Shown here: piece by piece, positions 7,108-13,250 of the stretch | How positions within the stretch are numbered: the first letter of the stretch is position 1 | Layout of the letters: the number at the start of each line of letters is the position of its first letter | DNA from: Patescibacteria group bacterium UBA1400 | GTDB lineage: Bacteria > Patescibacteriota > Microgenomatia > UBA1400 | Length of the DNA stretch: 15,690 nucleotides | Assembly (NCBI GenBank): GCA_002305125.1 | Contig: DBQG01000017.1 | Location: 18,460 to 34,149 of the forward strand | Reading direction: 5' to 3' | Notes under the pieces: generated by a model | Told to the model about the DNA's origin: nothing | The model's database searches: none | What the model saw: the letters and a program-made list of their open reading frames with translations, nothing else | Translations under genes and position numbers: made by a program

Positions 7108-7467
7108 TTAACTTTTAGCTTTTTCTTTTCTTTTATAAGGTTTGACTTGGATTTTGTTTAATACATCAATAACTCCAGAACTCCAATAAGCATCAGCATA
7201 AGCCAGTGGTTTAGTTCTGGGATTTCTAACTTCTCCAGAAAGAGTAACTACACCGTCTTTAACTGAAACATCAATTTTCTGTTGGTCGGAAAAAGTAATG
7301 CCGACATCGGCAGCAATATTATCTTTTACAATATCTTCAACTTCATTATCATCTAAAACAAAATTATTATTGTAATCATAAAGATCGTAGTCGCTCCATC
7401 CATAAGGAGCTCCCCACCAATAATCGTTAGGACCGTAATATTCATAATCGCTAATGTATCTTGCCAA
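7108..7467 (-). CDS. BON-domain protein with Tyr/Trp-rich N-terminus
   Basis: The BON domain fills about residues 45-112 (start at DDNEVEDIVKDNI, then IDVSVKDGVVTLSGEV with the conserved Gly, then NKIQVKPY). BON domains bind membranes or partner proteins and occur in osmotic-stress proteins such as OsmY. Residues 1-40 are unusual: acidic and packed with Tyr and Trp (YEYYGPNDYWWG...). No signal peptide is seen. I place the start at the TTG at 7467 (119 aa), because the upstream GTG at 7476 lies inside the perfect ribosome-binding site; TTG sits eight bases after GGAGG. Its promoter region carries the same 11-bp repeats as the PRC-barrel gene, so the two are likely co-regulated. Confidence 0.8.
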   Translation of the reverse strand: MARYISDYEYYGPNDYWWGAPYGWSDYDLYDYNNNFVLDDNEVEDIVKDNIAADVGITFSDQQKIDVSVKDGVVTLSGEVRNPRTKPLAYADAYWSSGVIDVLNKIQVKPYKRKEKAKS

Positions 7468-7470
7468 TTT

Positions 7471-7483
7471 AATCACCTCCTTT
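7471..7483 (-). promoter_or_regulatory. Full-length Shine-Dalgarno sequence deciding the BON start
   Basis: AAAGGAGGTGATT on the minus strand is complementary to the standard bacterial 16S 3' end over 13 bases. It overlaps the GTG at 7476, which rules that codon out and points to TTG at 7467. Confidence 0.75.
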
Positions 7484-7520
7484 CAATTATTTCACTCTAA
7501 TATTATTTTGTTGGAAAATA

Positions 7521-7550
7521 TTAAAAATTAAGTAATAATTTAGTAATAGT
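7521..7550 (-). promoter_or_regulatory. 11-bp direct repeats upstream of the BON gene
   Basis: Reading toward the gene: ACTATTACTAA, ATTATTACTTA and ATTTTTAA start 11 bp apart. The series of two TATTAC units followed by a degenerate ATTTTTAA unit copies the arrangement before the PRC-barrel gene. A TAATAT sequence about 26 bp downstream may be the -10 box. Confidence 0.5.
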
Positions 7551-7682
7551 TTTTATTATTAAAACTGGGGTTGAAAATTTTCATTATAAGTCTGTAAGCT
7601 CTGATCCCAACACTTGTAAAAAAGATTTTAAAAATCATTGAAAAACATTAAAAAAGGAAAGATAAGATAAATAGAAGTAAGC

Positions 7683-8978
7683 TTAGTTTTCTTTTTTTAG
7701 AACCGTTATTAAAACTTTATCAACTCTATTGTTATCCATGTCAACTACTTCAAAACGAAGGCCGTTTGCCTGAAAACTGTCACCAGAAACAGGAACCCTA
7801 TTAAGTTTATGCATAATAAAGCCGGCAATGGTATGAAAAATACCTCTATCTTCTTCAGGGATTCTTTTAAGTTTAAAATACTCCTTAAACCTATCTATAG
7901 AGACAAGTCCATCTACGAGATAAGTATTGTCATTTCGTTTAATAATATCTTTTTCTTCTGGTTCACCTATGGTGGGAATATCGCCCACTAGAGCCTCTAG
8001 AATGTCCGTTAAAGAAAGTAAACCCTGAATATGCCCATACTCATCTATAACCAGGGCAATACGAATTTTCGATTTTCTAAAAGCTTCCAGCACTTTTAAA
8101 CTATTCATGCTTTCAGGAATAAACAAAGGTTTGCGTAAATATTTCCTTAAATCTATTCGATCTTTTATAAGAAAGTTTGTTAATAGATCTTTAGTTCTAA
8201 CAATTCCCACAATATTGTCAACATTATCCTGACAAACTGGAAAGTAAGAACGGGGATTTTTAATAATTTTATTTCTTAAATTTTTAAAACCGCTGTTAAC
8301 ATCGAGCCAGATAATGTCTTTTCTAGGAGTCATTAAAATATTGACCTGCTTATCATTAAGCAACATAGTTCTTTCCAAAATATCTCTTTCTTCAATCTGA
8401 AAAACTCCCATTTTGGCTCCTTCTTTAATAAGCAATTGAATCTCTTCTTCGGTTATAGATGGTCTGTTGTCTTTTTTAACTTTTAAAAGCTGAAGCAGTT
8501 TATCGGTAGACCAGCTAAGTCCGGTTACTAGGGGAGAGGCAATACGAGATAAAAAATTCATAGGTCGGCTGGTAATTTTAGCAATTTCTTCAGGAAAATT
8601 GAGAGCTAGACGTTTGGGAACAAGCTCGCCAATTACTAGCGATAAGTAAGTAATTACTGTTACTACTAAAAAAAGAGATAAACCTTCGCTATAGGGAGCA
8701 AGAAAAGAAACTTTCTGAATTGATAAAGCTAAATTTTCGGCAATAGTTTCCCCTCCAAAAGCGCCGGCAAAAATACCAATAAAAGTAATACCTATCTGAA
8801 TAGTGGAAAGAAATCTGCTGGGAGATACAGAAAGTTCCAGAGCCGCCTGAGCATTTTTATCTCCTTCTTTTGCCTGTTTTTCTAAATGAGACTTACGAGC
8901 AGAAATAACAGCAATTTCCGCCATGGCAAAAATTCCGTTTATAATAATAAGTAGCAAAACAATAACTATTTCAATCAT
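7683..8978 (-). CDS. CNNM/CorC-family membrane protein (DUF21, CBS pair, CorC_HlyC)
   Basis: This is a 431-aa protein of the haemolysin-C/CorC/CNNM family, associated with Mg2+ or Co2+ export in other bacteria. Order of domains: an N-terminal DUF21/CNNM membrane domain (about 1-190, with NGIFAMAEIAVISARKSHL near the start and a GELVPKRLAL motif), a CBS-domain pair (about 205-330, MTPRKDIIWLD and VIDEYGHIQGLLSLTDILEALVG) and a C-terminal CorC_HlyC domain (about 345-430, DGLVSIDRFKEYF, GFIMHKLNRVPVSGD). I start it at ATG 8978, where the family N-terminus begins. The in-frame ATG at 9005 adds nine residues (MPFLSYNLV) and would place the -10 box inside the gene. It appears monocistronic. Confidence 0.88.
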   Translation of the reverse strand: MIEIVIVLLLIIINGIFAMAEIAVISARKSHLEKQAKEGDKNAQAALELSVSPSRFLSTIQIGITFIGIFAGAFGGETIAENLALSIQKVSFLAPYSEGLSLFLVVTVITYLSLVIGELVPKRLALNFPEEIAKITSRPMNFLSRIASPLVTGLSWSTDKLLQLLKVKKDNRPSITEEEIQLLIKEGAKMGVFQIEERDILERTMLLNDKQVNILMTPRKDIIWLDVNSGFKNLRNKIIKNPRSYFPVCQDNVDNIVGIVRTKDLLTNFLIKDRIDLRKYLRKPLFIPESMNSLKVLEAFRKSKIRIALVIDEYGHIQGLLSLTDILEALVGDIPTIGEPEEKDIIKRNDNTYLVDGLVSIDRFKEYFKLKRIPEEDRGIFHTIAGFIMHKLNRVPVSGDSFQANGLRFEVVDMDNNRVDKVLITVLKKEN

Positions 8979-8984
8979 TACCAA

Positions 8985-8990
8985 ATTATA
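8985..8990 (-). promoter_or_regulatory. -10 box of a probably leaderless CNNM/CorC-family mRNA
   Basis: A perfect TATAAT on the minus strand lies six bases before the ATG at 8978, and TTGGAC about 19 bp upstream could be the -35 box. Transcription would start on the start codon; no Shine-Dalgarno sequence is present. Confidence 0.5.
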
Positions 8991-9137
8991 GCTTAAAAAC
9001 GGCAAAAAAGTCCAAAAAAAAGTAAAAAATTGGTGTTAAAAAGGTTTTATTTAACTAAAAAGCCTATTAGATCCAACTATCTTTTTGAAATAAAAAACTT
9101 CTAGCAAAAGTATAAGAAGGCTCAAAATAATTCTAAG

Positions 9138-9824
9138 TTATTTTTTCACAACTTTTTTTAGTGTTTTGATAGAAACACCTGGTAAATCAGGATTTTTTTT
9201 GTGTTGATAGTATTCATAGGCAATCGGAATAAGAGAAAGGCCAATAATGGCAAATACTGCATAATGAAAGTTTTCTTGGATAATAGGTATATTGCCAAAA
9301 AAATAACCCAACAGTGTAAATAGGGAAACCCAAACAACCCCACCTATAACGTTATAGGTAATAAACTTGCCATAATTCATAGTGCCAACACCAGCTACAA
9401 ACGGCGCAAATGTGCGGACAATTGGCACAAAACGGGCAAGGATGATGGTTTTAGCACCATGCTTTTTATAAAATTGTTCTGTTTTATCTATATGTTCCTG
9501 ATTTATAAACTTTATCTTTGGATTATCAACGATTTTTCTACCAAAAAAATGTCCAATCCAATAATTTACTGTATCTCCTAAAATAGCAGCGACAATCAGA
9601 AGTGCTACAATACCCCATATATTAAGTGATCCTAAAGAGGCGATAGCTCCGGCCGCAAACAATAGAGAGTCTCCTGGAAGAAAAGGCGTTACAACAAAAC
9701 CTGTTTCTGTAAAAATGATAGCAAAAAGAATAAAATAAGTGAGCAGTCCGTACTGACTTACAAGTTGAGAAAGGTGTTTATCCAAGTGAAGGATAAAATC
9801 AATAAAGTATTGAAAATATTCCAT
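9138..9824 (-). CDS. DedA family membrane protein (VTT/SNARE-associated domain)
   Basis: DedA proteins are polytopic membrane proteins needed for membrane homeostasis; some move undecaprenyl phosphate or phospholipids across the bilayer. This one is 228 aa, near the E. coli DedA length. The re-entrant-loop signature FTETGFVVTPFLPGDSLLF (38-56) carries Glu40 and Asp52, and LARFVPIVRTFAPFVAG (129-145) carries Arg131 and Arg137. These match the acidic and arginine residues known to be required in the E. coli homologue YqjA. Membrane segments are seen near 28-48, 52-65, 70-92, 150-175 and 186-203, and the C-terminus is basic. The ATG at 9824 has only a weak ribosome site. It is transcribed alone; lipid-carrier recycling is a family-based inference. 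Confidence 0.88.
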   Translation of the reverse strand: MEYFQYFIDFILHLDKHLSQLVSQYGLLTYFILFAIIFTETGFVVTPFLPGDSLLFAAGAIASLGSLNIWGIVALLIVAAILGDTVNYWIGHFFGRKIVDNPKIKFINQEHIDKTEQFYKKHGAKTIILARFVPIVRTFAPFVAGVGTMNYGKFITYNVIGGVVWVSLFTLLGYFFGNIPIIQENFHYAVFAIIGLSLIPIAYEYYQHKKNPDLPGVSIKTLKKVVKK

Positions 9825-9876
9825 AAAAGAAATAATAACACATAAGTCATCATGTAGGAAACTGCTAATTTTAAAA

Positions 9877-9894
9877 TTATTACTATTTTCTTAC
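9877..9894 (+). promoter_or_regulatory. 11-bp-spaced repeat pair upstream of the DUF305 gene
   Basis: TTATTAC (9877-9883) and TTCTTAC (9888-9894) start 11 bp apart, with TATAAA at 9925-9930 following after 30 bp, the same gap as between the repeat pair and the -10 box of the PRC-barrel gene. The segment resembles the ferritin-like promoter on its minus strand over about 45 bases, including TTCTTACTTA and a downstream T-rich AATA stretch. Confidence 0.45.
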
Positions 9895-9972
9895 TTAACT
9901 TATGAATTTTTTTAATAAATCTTTTATAAATTAATTTTTAAAAGATTTTAAAGCCATATGTAAATAAAGATA

Positions 9973-10397
9973 TTGCTAACGACCAGTTTTTTAAACTTTA
10001 TGGCTATGTTTTTGCTTACCTATTCCTCAATTGCCAGTTTGGACCATTTTTATATTAGCCTTAACAAAGTCTATATGGCTGCTATTATGACAATGCCGAT
10101 GATCTTAATTAACATCCTTATGTTGCATTCAAAATATAAAAATAAGCGCAGGCACTACTAATTACTTTTATAGCAGCTTTTCTAGGCTTGCTACTGCTTT
10201 TTCTTTTTATCCGTAGACAAACTGGAGTAAATAATGAGCGTTTTTTAAAATCAATGATTCCTCATCATTCAAGGGCAATTTTAGTTTGTCAACAGTCTGA
10301 AATTACAAATTCGGAAATAAAAATCCTTTGTGAGAATATTGTTAAAGTACAAAAAGAAGAAATAAGCATTATGCAAAGGATGTTAAAAAGGTATTAA
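9973..10397 (+). pseudogene. DUF305 membrane-anchored protein, split by a -1 frameshift
   Basis: Two overlapping-frame pieces together read as one DUF305 protein. Piece one (9973-10161, TTG start; ATG at 10000 is possible) gives two membrane segments with the family pattern LDHFYISLNKVYMAAIMT. Piece two (open from 10146, frame shifted) gives a third membrane segment, LLITFIAAFLGLLLLFLFI, then the DUF305 helix pair with the MIPHHSRAI motif, whose His pair is thought to bind metal. The switch lies at about 10144: restoring one A in AAAAATAAG would join the halves as KNKAQALLITF and give about 141 aa. DUF305 proteins often accompany copper or silver resistance genes. The cause may be a true mutation or an assembly error in an A-rich run; the domain call is firm. 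Confidence 0.75.
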
Positions 10398-10493
10398 TAA
10401 AAAAAATTAAAAAGTAAGTGCTAAAATTAACAGCGATAAAAATAGATTAATAAAATAATACCTTTTACTTTAAATGTAGGTCTAATTTGATTA

Positions 10494-10760
10494 ATGATGG
10501 AGTATTATAAAGAAATACAAATGCATAAAAAGAAATTGTGAACCACTCTTACGATAGTTTGAACTCTATGATACAAGAATTTATCGAGATTATAAAGTCT
10601 TTGCCAGAGATATTTGCACCACAACCAGAACTAGCATTGGTTAAGGCATGAAGATTATCAAACAAAATTAACGAAAGGAAAATTATGGGATAAGCTAACT
10701 ACAATACTACCAGAAACATAGGGGCGGGGCGGTTATTTTAGATTTTATAGTCTCAAAAAA
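10494..10760 (+). pseudogene. Decayed small ORF of unknown identity
   Basis: Three protein-like pieces lie in a row in different frames: MMEYYKEIQMHKKKL (from 10494), NHSYDSLNSMIQEFIEIIKS and on to PELALVK (10541-10645), then HEDYQTKLTKGKLWDKLTT ending ILPET and TAG (10647-10709). Skipping one base at 10646 joins the second and third smoothly. A further piece, GGYFRFYSLKKTD, follows in the third frame and ends at 10761. The pieces are helical and charged with normal composition, so they look like one former protein of about 80-95 aa. I do not recognise the family. It could be chance reading of AT-rich DNA, so confidence is low. Confidence 0.3.
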
Positions 10761-10784
10761 ACTGACTAGCTGCCTCATAAATTT

Positions 10785-10811
10785 AGCCGAATTTTGAAAT
10801 CGGCTTTTTTT
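10785..10811 (+). terminator. Rho-independent terminator
   Basis: AGCCGA (10785-10790) pairs with TCGGCT (10800-10805) around a 9-nt loop and is followed by a run of seven T (10805-10811). On the plus strand it would end transcription from the decayed region and DUF305 gene before the convergent minus-strand gene. Confidence 0.75.
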
Positions 10812-10829
10812 AAGCCTCCGAATCAAAAA

Positions 10830-12167
10830 TCACTCTAACTCTACTCCAACCTTTTCTCCAACAGCTCTTAGCTTCAAAAATCCATTCACTGCGTATGAGG
10901 TTCCCTCTCTAAGTTTTGTTTCGTAGCTTCTCATATTTTGCAAACTTCCAGTATCAATATATTTTGCCAGTTCTCCCATTGCTTCTTTCCTCAATTTTAC
11001 TGACACTTGTAAATAAACTATCCCACCTTCAAAGCCAGTTATTTCTTTTTCGTATTCTTTAAGACTTTCTGGAGTACTATGGCCAAGATCTACCAAGCCA
11101 CCCCATATTTTATCCTGTGCTGCTTCAGTATCTTTAACGTAGCTATAGAGAGTAGCCCTGGAAATTTTCAAGGATGAATATCCTATTAAAGATTTTGCCA
11201 CTAGTTCATTGCCTTTGTCTGACAAATCGTAGAGATTTTTTGCGGAGTTGTATAAATTAGTTAAATCCTCTTGCTGTTGCTTTTTTACCTGTTCTTCTTC
11301 TGCCTTCTTTGCTTCAGTTTCAGCGCGCTTCTTGTCTGCTGTTGCCTGTTCTTTTTGTGCTTTATCCGCCTCCCGCTTAGCCTTTTTCTCTTCATTAGCG
11401 ATCTTTTTTGTATCCACATAGGTGACAGATATTTTGTCTGTTAGCCCACTCGAATTGCCTGCTGAGTCAATGGCTTCGAACTCAAACGAATTATCTGGAT
11501 TACTAAGTACAAACTTTGATGAAAATTCGCCGTTCTTATCAGTTTTTACAGTCCTAGCTTCACTACCATTGAAAAAAATCTTAATAGTAGCGTTCGGTTC
11601 TGATGCTCCCCCTACCTGTAAATTCTTATCGTGAACCTCACTGGCGAGATTGACACTCGGTTTATCTGGTGGTGTTGTATCATACACAATTACTCTGGAT
11701 AAATTTTTGTCTTCTCCAATAACTTCTGCTCGAAAATTATTGTCACCCTCGGACAGTTCAATATTTTCAAATAATGCCTTCCTGTTTTTGTCTGTTTGTT
11801 TCTCCCCTAAGTCAACATCATTGTGATAAAGCTTTACAGTTTTTCCAGCAATATATACAACCTCAACAGTTGTTGGCGATTCGTTTGTTGGGGACTTAGC
11901 GGCAATTGATAATGAAGGCGATGTAGTTAATCCAAACCCCACTAGAAGAACAAAACCCAGAACTACTTTCGCCCAAGCAGGAATTCGCCACTTCAGCCTA
12001 TTAAATAGATATTTACCAGAAAGAGGAGTAACTAAAAAACTTAAGGCAATAATAAACAAGCTTGGAATGATGTCACCAGTAGCTAGATTACCTAGCCCAG
12101 CCAGTAGCAGTATTACCCCAAGAGCCCAGCGAACAAGTAGTGCGATTCTAGTTATAAAGTGTTTCAT
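10830..12167 (-). CDS. Membrane-anchored protein with Ig-like domains and coiled coil
   Basis: This is a 445-aa protein of unknown function. Residues 8-30, 33-50 and 62-82 are three hydrophobic segments near the N-terminus. Then come two probable Ig-like beta domains (about 98-165 and 168-252), each with the bacterial pattern VxLxHNxxxxGEKxTDKxxK and GSEARTVKTDKNGEFSSKF, separated by the linker DTTPPDKP. A Lys/Glu/Ala-rich coiled coil follows (about 254-303), and a helical C-terminal domain (305-445) has no match I know. I start it at ATG 12167: the frame runs upstream to 12398, but those 77 codons read as Cys/Arg-rich non-protein sequence overlying a structured RNA. A cell-surface role is inferred. 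Confidence 0.7.
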   Translation of the reverse strand: MKHFITRIALLVRWALGVILLLAGLGNLATGDIIPSLFIIALSFLVTPLSGKYLFNRLKWRIPAWAKVVLGFVLLVGFGLTTSPSLSIAAKSPTNESPTTVEVVYIAGKTVKLYHNDVDLGEKQTDKNRKALFENIELSEGDNNFRAEVIGEDKNLSRVIVYDTTPPDKPSVNLASEVHDKNLQVGGASEPNATIKIFFNGSEARTVKTDKNGEFSSKFVLSNPDNSFEFEAIDSAGNSSGLTDKISVTYVDTKKIANEEKKAKREADKAQKEQATADKKRAETEAKKAEEEQVKKQQQEDLTNLYNSAKNLYDLSDKGNELVAKSLIGYSSLKISRATLYSYVKDTEAAQDKIWGGLVDLGHSTPESLKEYEKEITGFEGGIVYLQVSVKLRKEAMGELAKYIDTGSLQNMRSYETKLREGTSYAVNGFLKLRAVGEKVGVELE

Positions 12168-12181
12168 GAACGGCTTATGTT

Positions 12182-12290
12182 GCGGAGAACCAAAAAGCCC
12201 CCCGCGAGCGATAGGTTGCCCTACCTGCACACCTTTCGGTGTACAACCAACGACGGTGCTCTCACGAGAGGCTTGCTGCCGTCGTTGGTT
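12182..12290 (-). ncRNA. Four-hairpin structured RNA in the leader of the Ig-like protein gene
   Basis: On the minus strand four hairpins follow almost without gaps. H1 is 12290-12245: a perfect 12-bp stem AACCAACGACGG/CCGTCGTTGGTT with an inner CTCT/AGAG hairpin. H2 is 12244-12227: GUACACC-GAAA-GGUGUGC. H3 is 12225-12210: GGUAGG-GCAA-CCUAUC. H4 is 12205-12182: GCGGGG, 12-nt loop, CUCCGC. H2 and H3 end in GNRA tetraloops, and H2, H3 and H4 each need one G-U pair that would be an A-C mismatch on the plus strand, so the RNA is minus-strand. Bases 12181-12300 are 57.5% G+C in AT-rich surroundings. It ends 15 nt before the ATG at 12167, as a riboswitch-like leader would. I cannot place it in a known class; a free-standing small RNA is the alternative. 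Confidence 0.65.
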
Positions 12291-12403
12291 TTTCTGCCAT
12301 GCCTTACAACCGAAGTCATAAAGTTTAGGCAATTTGACTGACTTTATTTTATAACATATCTCGCAATTTCGCCAGCAATTTAGTACAATAGAAGGCAATT
12401 CAT

Positions 12404-12604
12404 ATGAATGAAGATATTGAAGAGTTACTAACTCTTAAAGAAGCAGCCAAAATCCTTAGAGCGAATGAACAAACTCTGAGACGATGGGACAGACAAGGCA
12501 TATTAAAAGCTGTCAGGGTTGGTAAACGCCGTGGTGTCGGTGACAGACGGTATAGAAGAAAAGATATCGAAGCTTACATTTCCCAAAGTCACAAGAAAAA
12601 GTAA
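12404..12604 (+). CDS. MerR/excisionase-type helix-turn-helix DNA-binding protein
   Basis: This 66-aa protein is a single winged HTH of the HTH_17/MerR type: LLTLKEAAKILRANEQTLRRWDRQGILKAVRV (8-39) gives the recognition helix and RRYRRKDIEAYI (about 48-59) the wing and closing helix. Such small proteins act as excisionases in mobile elements or as local operon repressors. There is no effector domain. GAAGG (12391-12395) lies eight bases before the ATG. It is divergent from the Ig-like gene and heads the operon running to 15158, with 25 bp before the next gene, so it is a likely regulator of both. No integrase gene lies nearby to support an excisionase role. Confidence 0.8.
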   Translation: MNEDIEELLTLKEAAKILRANEQTLRRWDRQGILKAVRVGKRRGVGDRRYRRKDIEAYISQSHKKK

Positions 12605-12629
12605 GCACAAAAAAGAGAATTAAGAAAAT

Positions 12630-13250
12630 ATGACAGATAAAACAAAACTAAACGACCTAGTACTTTACCTGACAGGCATGGCGATGCGCCCAGTATTAGA
12701 TGACGAACTATGGAAAACGTATGGTTACAATAAACGTCCTAAAAGTGGGAGCGTTTTCCATAAAATGATGCCAGATAAATTTGAGTTGGAAGACTACATA
12801 ACCAAAGAAGTACTAACAATGGGACTCATTGATATTCTAAACGCTGTTAAAAAATCAAACAAACCCTCGGATGAAAAGTTGCTCATCGCTTTTGGTGTCG
12901 TCGATCAATTTCTAGAAACCACAAAACACATGTTTACTTCCGATTCTTTTATGGACGACTTACAGTCTTCTTATGCAAGTTACGTCGAGTGTGATAAAGC
13001 AAAAATACACCAGCCTTGGATAATAAAATCAAAAGACAAATTGAATAAGAAAAACTTTGCAAAATTTATGGTGGGAACGATAACTTTGTTAGGTACAGAG
13101 ACACATGGTGGTGACTTTTTCTTAAACACATCAATACTGAAAGATACTATTGATAACTCGACAGTTGATGAAAAATTAAAGGTTTCACTACCAGAAGAAA
13201 AACATAAAAAGTATTTAGATTTATTGGAGAATCAAATTCTTAATAAATGA
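12630..13250 (+). CDS. Uncharacterised 206-aa protein, HTH operon gene 2
   Basis: I do not recognise this protein. It is soluble in appearance, with no signal peptide or membrane segment, mixed charge and mostly helical. The N-terminal part has LVLYLTGMAMRPVLDDELWK (11-30), the middle a helix-rich stretch IAFGVVDQFLETTKHMF, and the C-terminal third VGTITLLGTETHGGDF followed by a charged helical end. A weak AGAG ribosome site precedes ATG 12630. Its stop overlaps the next start as ATGA (13247-13250), showing tight translational coupling to the 381-aa protein and a shared job. Composition is ordinary coding sequence with no frame damage. Confidence 0.7.
   Translation: MTDKTKLNDLVLYLTGMAMRPVLDDELWKTYGYNKRPKSGSVFHKMMPDKFELEDYITKEVLTMGLIDILNAVKKSNKPSDEKLLIAFGVVDQFLETTKHMFTSDSFMDDLQSSYASYVECDKAKIHQPWIIKSKDKLNKKNFAKFMVGTITLLGTETHGGDFFLNTSILKDTIDNSTVDEKLKVSLPEEKHKKYLDLLENQILNK

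Larger units (their letters stand above)
10398..10829. other. Gene-poor stretch bordering the accessory region
   Basis: This 430-bp stretch holds no long intact ORF. It contains a probable decayed small gene (10494-10760) and a rho-independent terminator at its end. No tRNA fold, transposon end or attachment duplication was seen. It marks the shift from ordinary AT-rich genes to the more mixed composition of the right-hand part of the window. Confidence 0.5.

Noticed and set aside
7468..7476. GTG start at 7476 for the BON protein
   Set aside because: The codon lies within the Shine-Dalgarno sequence itself; TTG at 7467 has the correct spacing.
8979..9005. ATG start at 9005 for the CNNM/CorC-family protein
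   Set aside because: The nine extra residues are not family-like and the TATAAT promoter box would fall inside the coding region.
9865..9880. AATTTTAAAATT palindrome upstream of DedA
   Set aside because: It is pure A-T and expected by chance in such AT-rich intergenic DNA.
10398..10829. tRNA gene or attachment site in the gene-poor stretch
   Set aside because: No cloverleaf arms, CCA end or flanking direct repeat could be found by eye.
12245..12290. Integron attC-like or transposon-end palindrome
   Set aside because: No integrase or transposase is present, the attC core arrangement is not convincing, and there is no second copy in the window.
12245..12293. Plus-strand rho-independent terminator from the 12-bp stem followed by five T
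   Set aside because: It is possible as a side effect, but no plus-strand gene lies upstream, and three of the four hairpins in the cluster pair properly only on the minus strand.
12332..12360. TTGACT with TATAAC as promoter of the HTH operon
   Set aside because: The spacing between the boxes is only about 10 bp, too short for a sigma-70 promoter; the true promoter was not resolved.
12168..12398. N-terminal 77-codon extension of the Ig-like protein
   Set aside because: The frame is open but the residues are Cys/Arg-rich without protein character and overlie the structured RNA; the natural membrane-protein N-terminus begins at ATG 12167.
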